From contig JAECUM010096230.1 in the NCBI GenBank assembly GCA_016617855.1, positions 236,984-300,983 on the forward strand: a stretch of 64,000 nucleotides of DNA, read 5' to 3'. The DNA is from Megalonaias nervosa. Lineage: Eukaryota; Mollusca; Bivalvia; Unionida; Unionidae. Each line of letters starts with the position of its first letter. The first letter of the stretch is position 1. A model generated the notes under the pieces. It was not told the DNA's origin. It ran no database searches and worked only from the letters and a program-made list of their open reading frames with translations. The translations under genes and the position numbers were made by a program. Shown here piece by piece: positions 1 to 12,387 of this stretch.

Positions 1-260
1 TCGCCCTAAGTGTGGACTTTGACCTTACATATCTTTTATACAAGTCCAAATTAGAAAAGCTCCCAATTTTGCCAGAGATAAATCTTCTAGTAAATTTATT
101 GTTGTTTTAGGGTTTAACTGCACATATAAACACAATGCTGGCCAGAGAGCACCGATGAAAAACAAATGTCCAAAACTGTGAAGAAAAGAATTTTTAAAAA
201 AAAACATACAAGAAGACTGTAAAACACGTAAAATCATTCAAACATAAAATAATTTTTTTT

Positions 261-418
261 GCAGGTATATAAACCCCACTCCCTCAAAAAGAATATGATT
301 TTCTGTTCTAACATGTACATACACATGATGGGAATTTTGCATGTATATAAACCCCACTCTCTCAAAAAGTATATGATTTTCTGTTCTAACATGTACATAC
401 ACATGATGGGAATTTTGC
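261..418. repeat. Two-copy direct repeat, 78-bp unit
   Basis: The block beginning GTATATAAACCCCACT occurs at about 261 and again at about 339 with only a few differences. Its last part (ACATGTACATACACATGATGGG) resembles the unit of the minisatellite that follows, so this is probably the ragged edge of that array. No gene is visible in 1-260. Confidence 0.8.
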
Positions 419-449
419 TTTTAGCTAAAGAAACCTAACTATTCTAGTA

Positions 450-1029
450 TGTACACAGACACGATGGCAACATTGCTGGTGTTCACACTAAGCCAAGTAT
501 GTACATACACACAATGGCAACATTGCTGGTGTTCACACTAAGCCAAGGTGTATATACTCATGATGGCAACATTGCTGGTGTTCACACTATGCCAAGTATG
601 TACATATGCATGATGGCAACTTTGCTGGTGCTCACTCTATGCCAAGGCACACATACACATGATGGCAACATTGCGGTGCTTGTACTAAGCGAAGTATGTA
701 CATATGCACGATGGCAACACTGCTGGTGTTCACACTAAGCCAAGGTGTATATACTCATGATGGCAACATTGCTGGTGTTCACACTATGCCAAGTATGTAC
801 ATATGCATGATGGCAACTTTGCTGGTGTTCACACTAAGCCAAGGCACACATACACATGATGGCAACATTGTCGGTGTTTACACTAAGCCAAGGCACACAT
901 ACACATGATGGCAATATTGTTGGTATATGCACTTGGCTAATGAGAGCTAATTGTTCCAGTATGTACAGACACATGATGGGGATACTGTTGGTCTACACAC
1001 TTAGCATAAGAGAGAGCTAATTGTTCCAG
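450..1029. repeat. Minisatellite, about 49-bp unit
   Basis: Roughly ten to eleven imperfect copies of a unit with the core ACATGATGGCAACATTGCTGGTG, followed by TTCACACTAAGCCAAG. Unit length drifts between about 48 and 50 bases. Open frames through it simply reflect the period and are not treated as genes. The array is cut by a SINE at 1030 and resumes at 1277-1345. Confidence 0.85.
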
Positions 1030-1276
1030 GGGCCCAAGTTGGCTGAGTGGTCTAAAGTGCTCACCTCTACTGATCACTGCCATCTCACCACTATCTATGT
1101 GGGTTTGAGTCTTGGGCTTGGCTAAAATGTGTACGTGGGGAAAGCTTGCATATAGTTTCCAGTGGGTCACTGATTCTTACTGGGGTTTTGCTGGGTTCCA
1201 AAAGTTATACTGGCCACTATGTATAGCCTATAATGTGCTGAAAAATGGCATTAAACTCCAAAGCAATCAACCAACC
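1030..1276 (+). mobile_element. tRNA-derived SINE inserted in the minisatellite
   Basis: The 5' end has an RNA polymerase III promoter layout: an A box around 1039-1050 (TTGGCTGAGTGG) and a B box around 1101-1111 (GGGTTTGAGTC). The body continues to a short CAA-rich tail near 1260-1276. The array sequence AATTGTTCCAG at 1019-1029 reappears as AACTGTTCTAG at 1277-1287, which fits an aged 11-bp target-site duplication. The spacing between boxes and the non-tRNA body argue against a functional tRNA gene. Confidence 0.7.
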
Positions 1277-1345
1277 AACTGTTCTAGTACAGTATGTACA
1301 TACACATGTTGGGGACATTCTTGGTGTACAGGTAATTGTTATACG

Positions 1346-2272
1346 ATATGGACATACACCACTAACTTGATAACTCGAACCTGAAAACTTGTGAATATGC
1401 TTATAACACGGGGTCAGGCATGGTTCCAATATTTTTACTAGAAAACAAAAAAATTTACCCTATTTGTTAAAATGATAAATATTGATAACTCAAATCCTGA
1501 TATATCACTTGTTTAATTGTCAAAAACAGAAGATATGACCTGGAATTTTGAATCAATATTAAGAATTTCTCAACTTTTAATAGCCATATATTTTGTTAAA
1601 TTTTCTTTCCAAACAACATTCTTAGTAGATCATAAATAAATAATCAACAAAACTTTGATAAATGAAAATGTCACTAAAGCCTACTGGAGGCAGCACTTTA
1701 ATAAAAAACCAATTAAACAAGTTTTATCAATTGAAATTCATGTTTAGTTCTTTCATTAATTTCGGTAATGCAATGTGTCCTCTTATATTCAAATGTGAAA
1801 TACATCAATCAACCCTAACAGCTATGTTAGTGAACACTTCTAATTAAGTGCTGACTGCGTTTTGACATGTCTGAATGACAGAAGTATTTGTTGTATTGTT
1901 GCAATGAATTAAAACTGGTGGTGGAATATAATAAAAATTAAAAGGCATGCAGATGCTACCTGCATAAAAGCTAAGCAGCCCAGATCATGTGTTAGGTCAA
2001 ATCATTTCAACTGATCCAAGGAACACTTATAAATATTATTGTGTACATAATATAAGTAAACCACCATCTTTTTCAATACTCATGCACAAATCTGATCAAC
2101 GATTGCAAGGCAAACAAGTGAAATGAATACTTTGTTACATCTGAAGCTTTGTGTCACATAGAGTCATTGTGGAGAAGCCAGTTTCCATGAGGATAAAAAG
2201 ACTATTACTGCCAATGAAATCACAGCATCAATATTTTACTAATAGAACAATAAATATTGACATTTGTTTCAC
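1346..2272. other. Non-genic AT-rich stretch
   Basis: No frame with coding character, RNA gene or clear repeat was found here. Short open frames such as 1662-1847 show no recognisable domain or splice signals. Confidence 0.5.
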
Positions 2273-2298
2273 AAATTATATATATATATATATATATA

Positions 2299-2352
<54 letters not shown>
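2273..2352. repeat. (TA)n microsatellite
   Basis: About 80 bases of almost pure TA dinucleotide with one CTC interruption near 2300. Tyr-Ile open frames across it are artefacts of the repeat. From 2353 to 3088 I see no gene. Confidence 0.95.
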
Positions 2353-2353
<1 letters not shown>

Positions 2354-3093
2354 CCATCTGTCATATCTACACAAAAATTCAAAATACTGAACAACATTTT
2401 CATACTTTCTGACAATATACTTTATTCAGGGTTATGTTATATCCTTTATTGATATTTGATTTCCATTTTAATCTGTCCCAATCTAATAATAAGCTTGAAG
2501 AAGTTCCAAAAGAAAAACACATGCTGCTGACTAACAATGTCATGGTCAGTTAATTAAAACAAAGAGGGTGGGGGTGGGGTGGCTTGAAAAGATTACTGAG
2601 TAGAATGAACTGGCATTTTCAACCTATTATACTGTTGAAGGTCATATGATTTCCATTATAACCATCTATATACAGCGTATACATGCTGTGAAATAAGTCT
2701 CGACTACAAGAATGATTCTGCTGTTTTAATTATGGTGGCCCCTGAATTTTTATTTTGAAATATTCCAATCAGAAATTAGAAAATCCTCCTTTCCAGATTT
2801 TCTTCTCTCATTCTATTCATATGCAGAATATATGTTACTGTATCAGGACTGTGATTTTATCCATTTTCTTTACCTTACTGGATGTCATCCTGATCATACA
2901 AAAACTTGCTTTTAAGTGTATTTAGGAATAATAAGTACATGTATTTGGATTTTCAAACATATATGCATCAACAAAGAGCTGTCAAGTAAGTTTTCATTTC
3001 TTACATTTTCATAGGAATCAATATGTATTCTGTTCTTTGCTATAAAATTTGTATTTTGACTATCTGTTTAGATAGTTGACAGCACATACTGGT

Positions 3094-5689
3094 CAGAGGT
3101 CTCGCTAGGATTTTAAAACTAGGAGTCCAGGACTCCCATTTTGGTAAAACTAAGCGTCCCACCAGCAAAAGTTGCAGTCCCCTCCCAGAAAGCTATGCAA
3201 ATTAGAAGAACTATTGGTTGCCATCGAGTTTAATTTTACATTCTTTATAACACTGACATTGCTCTTGTCTGTCCATCAGAGTGAGACTGAATTTTGTCAA
3301 TCCAAGAAAGTTCTTATTCCAAGCACTAACCTGGGCATCACACACTTTCTTACACTTGGCTACTGTCCCATCCCAACTAACAGTTCTAGCAACTTTAGCT
3401 TTCTCCTGAATCTCATTACAATCTTCGTCAGTTTGCCGTTTAACTCCAAAATACTATCCAAATTTGTGAATGGCATTTTGTCTAAGTCTCAAACATGTCT
3501 TGATTCTGAGGTCACATGCACTGCTTATTCCGCTACACTTGGAAATGAACACAATTATGAAAGCTGAAGTTGTTTATTTGATGTACTCTTATAAATGACC
3601 ACAAGTACATCTCTGGGTCTTTATTTTTTGTGGGGGGGGGCACCAGACAGATGCCCCCCCCCTCCAACTTAGCCACAAAAAAAAAGTATTTTATGTTTAT
3701 GTGTGTCCCCCTAAGGTGTGTTGCACTGTTTACTTTAAAAACAGAATTTGGATCAAAAATTTATTTTAAAGGCAAATTTTTGACAGGGTATTTATTTCTC
3801 TAGTGTATCTAAAGGTTTTTTCATCCGATCAAATTTCAGTCATTTAATCGAAATCCCTCTCCTTTTGAAATTTAGTGACCTTTGCCAAGGGTCCCTAAGT
3901 CCTATGTTTGCTATCTGTATAATGCTATATTGTGTGCTTGCTATAGATTTTTGTGTGAGGACGGCAATTTATCAAATTTTTCCAAAGTTTTTTCCTACTA
4001 AATTACATTTTTAATAATTTTAAAAAAATAAAAAATAAAAAAATTTTTAAAAAAATTAAACTTTGGAAATGTCATTTTCCATTTCCATGTTGAATTTTGA
4101 AATCCCTTCTTAGATTTCTATTTGGAATGAGAGACGGTTGCACCTGCATAAAATAAAATAAAACCTACTGTTTTTTATTTGCATGTACTTTGGGTGAGAA
4201 GTCTCTCATTTTCTTTTATGGGAGTTATTGGGAAGGGGTAGGAAACATCTGGTTAATGAGCCACATTCCACTTAATTTCTTTATGCTTCTCTTAATGTTT
4301 TAGGATGCATCCGTATTCCCGATTTAAACCCTATTATACTTCTATTTCCACCAAATAAGGCCACAATCAGCCTTCCTTTAGTGTATATTATCTATACTAT
4401 GCGCCAAAATTGAAGCCACAGTTCCAAAATATTGTATAAAAATAAAAAAAAATTGTTACTACTATTGGTTAGAATGGGTAGCCCTTTTGGCTTTGATATT
4501 CCTATTTCCCATGGATATGTACTGTGTGTCCATTTCCTACACATGGAATTTTCTGAGGCTCTTTCACAGGCCTGTCCACTTCACGTAGCGCCTTATGACT
4601 TAGCCCTGTGACGTCGATATCTCATACTTCTCCCATGCGTAGGTTCCCTGTCCCTGTTATCTTGGTTAAAAATATCTTCCAAAAAAAAAAAAAAAAATTT
4701 TATTCCCTATGTTAGGTGTTAGTTCGCTATAGGGTTTCCCATTATTTACTTGTTGGTTAATGGTTAAGGTATCTTTGTTAAGTTATAAAATCTTAGAGAA
4801 TTAAGACATATAGTTCATAGGGTCAAATTTGTTTGGTGTTTCGGAGGTGAGAGATGAGGTTGGGGCTCCAGCCCGCGCTTAAGCTGGTACATACCCTACT
4901 TGGGTTGTAAACCGAAGCTCCACCCCCCCCCTTTTGTCTCATCTGTCATTTTTGTAGTTTATTTTTAATTATGATATGTAGGACGAAGGAGTATATATTC
5001 TATTCATTTTATTTCAAATTTAACAATTTCAAGGTTCAATTTAAAATACATACACTATACGGCCAGGTTTGTTGGTTTCCCCGAGTTGGTAGATGAGGGT
5101 GGGGCTTCAGCACACGCTTAGGCTCGTACATACCCCTACCTGGGCTGTAAACCGAAGCTCCCGCTCCCATCTCTTTCTGCCTCTAAATTCAATCACTGTA
5201 AATATCAGTTACTTTTCCACCCAGCCGCCAGTCAAAGCCTTTGAACTTGCCCCCCCCCTCCAGCTATTGCATCATGTTCTTTTGATGTACTCTTATCATG
5301 GCAACATGTACATCAAGAGGTCTTTCAGCCACTGAATTCTATCATTGTAAATATCAGCACATTTTCCCACCCTTCCACCAGTCAAAGTCTTCGAACTTTC
5401 TGCTCAGTTATTGCCTCATGTTCTTCTGATGTACTTTTATAATGACAACATGTACATCAAGGGGTCTTTCAGCCACTGAATTATGTCATTGTAAATATCA
5501 GCCCAGCTAACTTATCAATACATTTTCTCACTAAGCAGGTGGCTGAAAGCAGGACTGGCAAGTCTTTGAATTTTGCCGCCCACCTATTACATGCGTACGG
5601 AGGACTCCTGCCTACTAGGTGATTTGCTGCGTCCCAGATAAAAAAATCGGCATCCAAATTAGCGTGATTATGTGTTTCCGAGACCTCTG
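3094..5689. mobile_element. Putative DNA transposon with 11-bp terminal inverted repeats
   Basis: The left end at 3094-3104 reads CAGAGGTCTCG and the right end at 5679-5689 is its exact reverse complement. Both ends are bordered by the direct repeat CTGGT (3089-3093 and 5690-5694), as expected for a target-site duplication. The CAG start recalls hAT-type ends, but those normally make 8-bp duplications, so the superfamily is open. No transposase was recognised. The inside contains a G/C-run palindrome (about 3625-3690), a diverged duplicate at about 4846-4925 and 5085-5161, and a roughly 144-bp tandem duplication at 5260-5500. The longest open frame, 3172-3567, has no recognisable domain. The element looks non-autonomous or decayed. 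Confidence 0.6.
5250..5520. repeat. Tandem duplication, about 144-bp unit, inside the DNA transposon
   Basis: The motif CATGTACATCAAG followed by GGTCTTTCAGCCACTGAAT starts near 5305 and again near 5449. The flanking ATTGTAAATATCAGC segments are repeated too, giving about two full copies and a partial one. Confidence 0.7.
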
Positions 5690-5989
5690 CTGGTAATGAT
5701 TAATGTACACATTTTCTGCTTTGAATGGCTTGCACTGAACACATGGCCAATGCTTTGTCTACCATGATATGTTTGGAGTAACAAAGTCTAGCATGAAACA
5801 ATAAATGACATTCTCAACAACTCTGCTTCTAATGAACTGAATGATGCTTATTATTTCATGGATTTTTTTAATTGAAATGTAAATAAAGTTTTTAATGGTG
5901 TTCAATATTCTAATTTTGTTCACATATGTCTACTTGGTAAATATGCTATCCTTAATTAAAGAACCGAACTCAATTTGATGTAAATGTAA

Positions 5990-6140
5990 CTTGCATATGA
6001 TTCAAGCACCATTGTTCAGTAATGTCTGTAAAACAGAATAATTGCAATGAAGCCCAAATTTATACAACACCTGTAAAACAGATTTATTACAATCCTGCCA
6101 ACATTTATTTAACACCAGTAAAACAAAATAATTCGGCAAA
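5990..6140. repeat. Short tandem repeat resuming beyond the retrotransposon
   Basis: Units containing CTGTAAAACAGA and CCAAATTTATACAACACC repeat about every 50 bases here. The same unit recurs at 12530-12645, on the other side of the Gmr1-like element, so the retrotransposon landed inside or next to a pre-existing array. The rest of 5695-5990 shows no gene. Confidence 0.6.
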
Positions 6141-6245
6141 AAAAATCTTAGTGTTTCTGGTCGGCTGACCATCCTTGTTTTTCGTTGCTGACCCTCGCAC
6201 TTTTAGCCCCTCCTCCCCCAACCCTGACCCCACCCTGAAAAAAAA
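6141..6245. repeat. Left half of an interspersed repeat split by the retrotransposon
   Basis: Sequence with TTTCTGGTCGGCTGACCATCC and C-rich runs resembles an apparently uninterrupted copy at about 19715-19860. The matching right half (ACTTACCTTAATTTTAAAACC and following) lies at 12451-12520, after the LTR element. Confidence 0.5.
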
Positions 6246-6330
6246 TTCCTGAAATTGATTTGTGCATCAGATTGAGCCAGTTTTGCCCAGCACTTCAAGC
6301 ACTTAGAACATAATATATATATATATATAT

Positions 6331-7248
6331 AGTTACGTGTATGTAATTAAATTGCTTGTGCGTTAGTTTTAAAATTCTTTTTAATTTTATTTTTTTGTTT
6401 CATTACATTTTATTGTAATGATAATTATCATTGGATTTGAGTCTCTTTTCGGAAAATTGGCTTCACCTGATTAGATTATAAGTTACTTCAGCACTATTTT
6501 TAGTTCAATGATTTTGTGAACATCGAGTGAAGACGACGGGCTACTGCCAAGGTCATTTTCGGCTCACATGTTAGCTGAATTGTAACAGCCTTTCTTTTTA
6601 TTTATTTCCAGTGTGAAAATTTGATTCTTAGATAGGGCTATTCTAGCTACGTGACAATTGTCATTATTTTTATTGCGCTGTTCAAGTTAGAAATCACGTA
6701 GCCTGTCACGTGAACTACCATGTGACCTAAAATCGAGACTTAAAACAGCCATTTTCTACTAGATCTATTGAGTTGTATTTTAAACCTTGAGGGCTCAAGA
6801 GGTTTTTATTACTGATGCCAAATTGTTTTGAATTTCATCTATTTTTGGAATTTAATAATTTATTCTCTAGAAAACTAAACAAGTGCTTCATATTTATAGA
6901 AGTTCTGGGAGAAAGAAATTCAGTGGAAATTTATTCTGGAGTTTAACGGAAACATAAACTGTGATTCAACGAGGATCTGTTACCATCAGTACAGACATCA
7001 TCTGACGTCATTGCCTCCATACTGGAATTTCATCGAGATTCGAACCTGGATCCAATTAGAACTGTTAAGTGACAGGACTTATATTTTTCAATTTTAGGAT
7101 TAATTTTTGGATTATATTCACAAACCATAAGTTTTATTTCCTATGTTTACATTGTTTTCTAGGGAAATAAATCATTTTTGTTAAATTTACAAAGCTTGTT
7201 GGCTTCACTCATTTCTTTTGTTACATTTGTACAAGCCTACACGTAACA
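6331..7248 (+). repeat. 5' LTR of the Gmr1-like element
   Basis: Matches the 3' LTR at 11473-12391 nearly base for base apart from scattered substitutions and small indels. It ends in ACGTAACA. Its first bases read AGTTACGTG where the 3' copy has TGTTACATA, so the canonical TG start has been lost. It contains a CAAT/TATA-poor, AT-rich body; promoter elements were not resolved. The sequence just after 7248 gave no confident tRNA primer site. Confidence 0.85.
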
Positions 7249-7409
7249 AGAAGAAAATTGGGTTGCTCGTCCTTGGGATATTAGAATTTTGGCTAAAATA
7301 TTTCAGAAAATTGTTTTTTGAAATTTAAATTCCCCTAGTTTTTAAATCCCAAGTACTATTTTACATTTTGTTTGAAATCTTTAGTGAAAACAATAGGCTT
7401 TTATTCACA

Positions 7410-8245
7410 ATGTCATTAAAAGTGGATACTTTTCTTTCTAGTCCTACTCTGCAGCAGTGGGATAGTTTGAAGAAAGAGGAGTTGCTTGAACTTGCCAGAA
7501 AGTACGAACTTTCTGAAGCAAAATTTTCCTTAACAAAACAAGAAATTAAAAATATTTTGATTCAATATTTGGTAGAGAGAATGTTCTTGATAAAAGTGTT
7601 TTGGCTTCAGTCAGTAAGTCAGTATCCGACTCTGACATGAAAGTTATGGAATTAAAAATGAAATACAAGATGGAACTGGAGTTAAGGAAGCTCGAGCTTC
7701 AGAAAGATGAAAGAGCAAATGTAGTTACAATTAGAAGAGAAGCAACTGCAATTGCAATTTGAGAAAGAGGAGAAAGAGACAGGAGAATGAGAAAGATAAA
7801 CAATTACAATTTGAGAAAGAGGAGAGAGTGAGAGAGACAGGAAAGAGAGAATGATAAACAAAGGAAATTGCAATTTGAAGAGGAGAGAGAGAGAGAGAGA
7901 CAGGAGAGAGAGAAAGATAAACAAATGCAATTAGAAGAGGAGAGAGAGAGATAGATGCAAAAAGAGAAGGATGAAAGGGAATTTCAAATTAGAATGAAAG
8001 AAATAGAGCTGGCAAGTGAAAAGCATGATCTCACTTCACAAACAAATTCAAGTTTTGACATTACAAGAAATATCAGGTTAGTGACCCCTTTTGGAGAAAA
8101 AGAAGTAGACAAATATTTTATTTATTTTGAAAAAGTTGCTGAAAATTTGAAATTGCCAAGGGAGCATTGGACTCAATTGTTGCAATGTGTACTTTTTGGC
8201 AAGGCCCGAGATATTTATGCATATCCCAAATGCTCTTATTTCTAA
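7410..8245 (+). pseudogene. gag: gag remnant of the Gmr1-like element
   Basis: An ATG at 7410 opens a short domain with a helical, SAP-like look (core LKKEELLELARKYELS), followed by a frameshift near 7620. The next 400 bases encode a highly charged Glu/Arg/Gln-rich coiled coil across several frames. From 7955 the frame is open again and includes a capsid-like segment ending in WTQLLQCVLFGKARDIY before a stop at 8243. The remaining capsid and zinc-knuckle region expected in gag is absent, because protease sequence begins within 80 bases. I infer an internal deletion. A similar gag, on the opposite strand, is found at 40310-42110. Confidence 0.65.
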
Positions 8246-8318
8246 GAGGTCAAGGTCATGGTCTTGTATTTAAAGCAATACATTTGTTGGGTCTCATAAA
8301 CCCCAGTCTGATTTTATC

Positions 8319-8990
8319 ATGGAGAATTATGAACCATTCATGTCGAAGGGTTCTATATCACTCTTGGGTGATTTGGCCAATCCTATCCCTATTAAAATTT
8401 TAAGGGATACAGGAGCTTCTCAGAGTTTTTTATTATCAGGTACTTTGCTTGAGAAGTCCTATTCTAATGAGAGTGTTCTCATTCAGGGAGTAGAGTGCGG
8501 CTTTGTTAATGTTCCTCTCCATTCTGTAAATTTGTCATCAGACTTAGTTTCAGGACCTGTGACAGTCAGTATAGTGTCTACTTTACCAGTTGAGAGCATT
8601 CATTTGTTACTAGGCAATGACCTAGCTGGGGACAAGGTTGTGGGTAATCCACTTGTAACTGACAAGCCTTCTTTGAATCAGAAAGTTGATCCTATTGAAA
8701 AAGAATACCCTGATTTATACCTAGCTTGTGCAGTTACCAGAGCTATGTCAAAGAAAGCTCTTGAGAATGATTCTGATAAGGAAAATATTCCTTTAGCTGA
8801 CACATGTATTGGTCAGGCTTTTGATGAGGTCATTTTCACTCCTAATTTGGATCAATCAAAAGATATTGATCACAGTGATCCTCTTTTGTCTACTCATTCT
8901 CTTTTATCTAATCAGGGTGATAAACGACAATCACTTGTTGTCGAACAGGAAAAAAGATCCCGAGATCTATTTGTTTCAGAGGGTCATTAG
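8319..8990 (+). pseudogene. pro: Retropepsin-like protease and pol linker
   Basis: A 223-residue open frame. Residues 30-33 are DTGA, in the retropepsin context DTGAS, and a hydrophobic stretch LLLGNDLAGD near residue 100 fits the second half of a pepsin-like monomer. The frame then runs through an acidic linker until a stop at 8988-8990, where the integrase continues in another frame (from about 8960). In life the enzyme would dimerise and cut the Gag-Pol polyprotein. The start codon is only where the open stretch begins; the real protein would have been a polyprotein. Confidence 0.7.
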
Positions 8991-9790
8991 TGAAACTGAA
9001 GCCACTGAAGTACCTGTCTGTTATTTCATTAAAAATGGAATTCTTATGAGAAAATGGAGACCTCCCAAGGTACCTGCTGGTGACGAGTGGTCAGTGAACT
9101 ATCAAATTGTAGTTCCAAAATTTTACAGACAGGAAATACTTAGTTTGGTGCATGAAACTCCTCTGGCTGGTCATTTAGGGATAAATAAAACTTATCACAA
9201 GATCTTGACTCACTTTTATTGGCCAAAAATCAAAAATGATGTTTGTAAATTTTGTAGATCTTGTCATACTTGTCAAATGGTAGGAAAACCCAATCAGAAG
9301 ATACCTAAGGCTCATCTGCAACCTATTCCTGCATTTGACGAACCATTTAGCAGAATTATGGTAGACTGTGTTGGTCTCTTACCTAAAACCAAGTCAGGCA
9401 ACCAATATTTATTGACCATTATGTGTGCGTCAACTTGATTCCCAGAGGCAATTCCTTTGAGGAATATTAAAACCAAAACCATGGTAAAAGCTTTGATAAA
9501 GATTTTTTACTCAATTTGGCCTTCCAAACTCTGTCCAATCTGGTCAAGGGTCAAATTGTATGTCTGGAATTTTCCAGCTTGTAATGCTTGAATTTGGCAC
9601 TCAGCAATTCAAGTCAAAAGTGAAATTACGGTTTCACAGAACTTTACTTGAAAGAAGTTTTGAGTCTTGTGATAGACTTCATTCTCTCTTGCTCATTCTT
9701 CAAAATTTTCTTCAAATTAGGTTTTATGGCCCTTACAAAGTAAAGAAGAAAATGAATGAGTTAAATTATAATAATAGTACTCTGATCTAA
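8990..9790 (+). pseudogene. int: Integrase, degenerate, placed upstream of RT
   Basis: The H2C2 zinc-binding domain is clear at about 9151-9280 (His in GHLGINKTYHK, Cys in CRSCHTCQ). It is followed by the start of the catalytic core, with Asp in MVDCVG around 9358-9370. An in-frame stop occurs at 9436-9438, and further fragments of the core continue to about 9790 in shifted frames (segments resembling the QGSN...FQ and RFHRTL parts of the core). The enzyme would have inserted the cDNA into the genome. Its location before RT is the diagnostic feature of this element. Confidence 0.75.
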
Positions 9791-9798
9791 ATAAATTA

Positions 9799-10620
9799 AT
9801 GGAGTACTGGTATACTGGAGGAGATAGCCAAGTAAATCATGCAATTAATTTAGTTGTACCTATCCCACCAGCTGAGGATTTAAGTGAAGAAATTCAATTG
9901 AACTCTGTTAACCTTGGAGCAACAAATATTAAGAATTCGGAAATTATGAATAATCTGGACCTGAAACTTTTACATTTGCAACAACAAGAAAAGAATGAAC
10001 TTAAACAGTTATTATTCGAATATGAGCACATGTTTCTGGATATTCCTACAAGGACAAACAAAATTTTTCATGACATTTAAACTGTAGATTCAAAACTTGT
10101 TAAACAACACCCATACAGGATGAACCCTCTCAAACAGGAATACTTGAAAAAGGAAATTCAATATTTGCTGGAGAACAATTTCATAGAGCCCAGTAAAAGT
10201 GACTGGAGTTCACCATGTATACTTGTTCCGAAACCAGATAAAACTTTCCATATGTGCACTGATTATAGGAAGGTGAACAGTGTGACAAAAACAGATTGAT
10301 TTCCATTACCAAGAATAGATGACTGTATTGATAAAATTGGAAATGCCAAGTACGTCACCAAATTTGACCTTCTGAAAGGATTTTGGCAAATTCCACTAAC
10401 GGAAAGGGCAAAGGAAATTTCGGCATTTGTGACTCCAGATGGACTCTATCAAGATAAAGTAATGCCGTTTGGGATGAAGGGTTCCCCAAGTATGTTCAAC
10501 GCTTGATGAATATGATTATCTCTGGACTAGATAATTCTGATGCTTACATTGATGCCATCTACAACGACACCTGGAAACATCTAGCAACAATTTGGAAATT
10601 CTTTGACAGACTCACTGATG
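9799..10620 (+). pseudogene. Reverse transcriptase, degenerate
   Basis: From 9799 a pre-RT linker is open to a stop at 10078-10080. The RT fingers and palm follow in the same frame (PYRMNPLKQEYLKKEI; CTDYRKVNSVT; KFDLLKGFWQIPL), with another stop in place of a residue near 10299. The frame changes near 10500. The catalytic YIDD box is damaged: at about 10545-10560 the sequence reads AYIDAIYNDTW, so the second Asp of the pair is gone and a few residues are missing. This RT is inactive by sequence. Confidence 0.8.
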
Positions 10621-11335
10621 CAAATTTTGACAATTTATCTAAAAGTGAGTTCTGCCGTGCTTGTGCAACTTTTCTAGGACATATTGTGGGACATGGTCAA
10701 GTTAAACCTATAGATGCTAAGGTCAAGGCTATCTCTGATTTCCCTGTGCCTGTCAGTAAAAAGCAACTGATGCGATTTTTGGGTATGGCCGGATACTATC
10801 GAAAGTTTTGTTCCAATTTATCTAATATTGCTGAACCTCTGACAAACTTGTTGAGTAAGAAAAACAAGTTTCTTTGGACTGAAAAATGTCAGGAAGCTTT
10901 TAATAGGTTAAAAGCCATACTCAAAAGTGCACCGGTTCTCACAGCTCCAAATTTCAATCAATCTTTTAAATTATCTGTGGATGCAGGTGATGTTGGGGTT
11001 GGAGCAGTATTGATTCAAGAAGATAGAAATTGTGTTGATCACCCAGTTTGCTATTTCTCTAAGAAATTAAATAAACACCAAAGAAATTACTCAACAACTG
11101 AGAAGGAATGTTTGGCTTTAATAATGGCGTTACAGCATTTCGAAGTTTACATTAGTTCAGCTCCTTCTCCAGTTGTTGTGTTTAGTGATCACAACCCCCT
11201 TACTTTCATCGACAAGATGAAAAATAAAAATCAAAGATTATTAAGGTGGAGTATGTTTTTGCAAGAATATAATCTTAACATCAGGCACATCAAGGGAAAA
11301 GACAATCTGATTGCAGATGCACTTTCCTGTGTATA
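10620..11335 (+). pseudogene. RT connection domain and RNase H
   Basis: A continuous open stretch gives the RT thumb/connection (FLGHIVGHGQVKPIDAKVKA; FLGMAGYYRKFC) and then a Ty3/gypsy RNase H. The four acidic RNase H positions appear to be present: Asp in LSVDAGD, Glu in TTEKECLAL, Asp in VVFSDHNPL and Asp near the end in NLIADALS. This is the best-preserved part of pol. It closes at 11333-11335, and a purine-rich tract (GGGGGATAG, 11464-11472) abuts the 3' LTR, as expected of a polypurine tract. Confidence 0.85.
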
Positions 11336-11472
11336 GAACTATTATTTCATGTACACTTTGTATAATTCATAAGAGTTTTCTTATGCAATTTTATTTTACC
11401 TCATGTATAATTTACATATGGTAAAAAGAAAGCTTTATTACATAAGTCTTTGTTTTTCTTTATGGGGGATAG

Positions 11473-12387
11473 TGTTACATATATGTAATTAAATTGCTTG
11501 TGCGTTAGTTTTAAAATTCTTGTTTATTTTATTTTTGTTTCATTACATTTTATTGTAATGATAATTTTCATTGGATTTGAGTCTCTTTTCGGAAAATTGG
11601 CTTCACCCGATTAGATTATAAGTTACTTCAGCACAATTTTTAGTTCAATGATTTTTTAAACATCGAGAGAAGACGATTGGCTATTGCCAAGGTCATTTTC
11701 GGCTCATGTGTTAGCTGAATTGTAACAGCCTTTCTTTTTTATTTATTTCCAGTGTGAAAATTTGATTCTTAGATAGGGCTATTCTAGCTACGTGATAACT
11801 GTCATTTTTTTTATTGTGCTGTTCAAGTTAGAAATCATGTAGCCTGTCATGTGAACTACCATGTGACCTAAAATCGAGGCTTAAAACAGCCATTTTCTAC
11901 TAGATCTATTGAGTTGTATTTTAAACCTTGAGAGCTCAAGAGGATTTTATTGTTGATGCCAGATTGTTTTGAATTTCATCTATTTTTTTGGAATTTGATA
12001 ATTTATTCTCTAGAAAACTAAACAAGTGCTTCATATTTATAAAAGTTCTGGGAGAAAGAAATTCAGTGGAAATTTATTCTGAGTTTAACGGAAACATTAT
12101 AAACTGTGATTCAACGAGGATCTGTTACCATCAGTACAGACATCATCTGACGTCATTGCCTCCATATTAGAATTTCATCAAGATTCGAACCTGGATCCAA
12201 TTAGAACTGTTTAGTGATAGGACATATTTTTCAATTTTAGGATTAATTTTTGGATTATATTCACAAACCGTAAGTCCTATTTCCTATGTTTACATTGTTT
12301 TCTAGAGAAATAAATCATTTTTGTTAAATTTACAAAGCTTGTTGGCTTCACTTTTTTCTTTTGTTACATTTGTATGAGCCTACACAT

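Noticed and set aside
1030..1112. tRNA gene
   Set aside because: A and B boxes are present, but box spacing, the attached body and the tail show a SINE.
2151..2452. Tyr-Ile repeat proteins
   Set aside because: Translation of the TA microsatellite.
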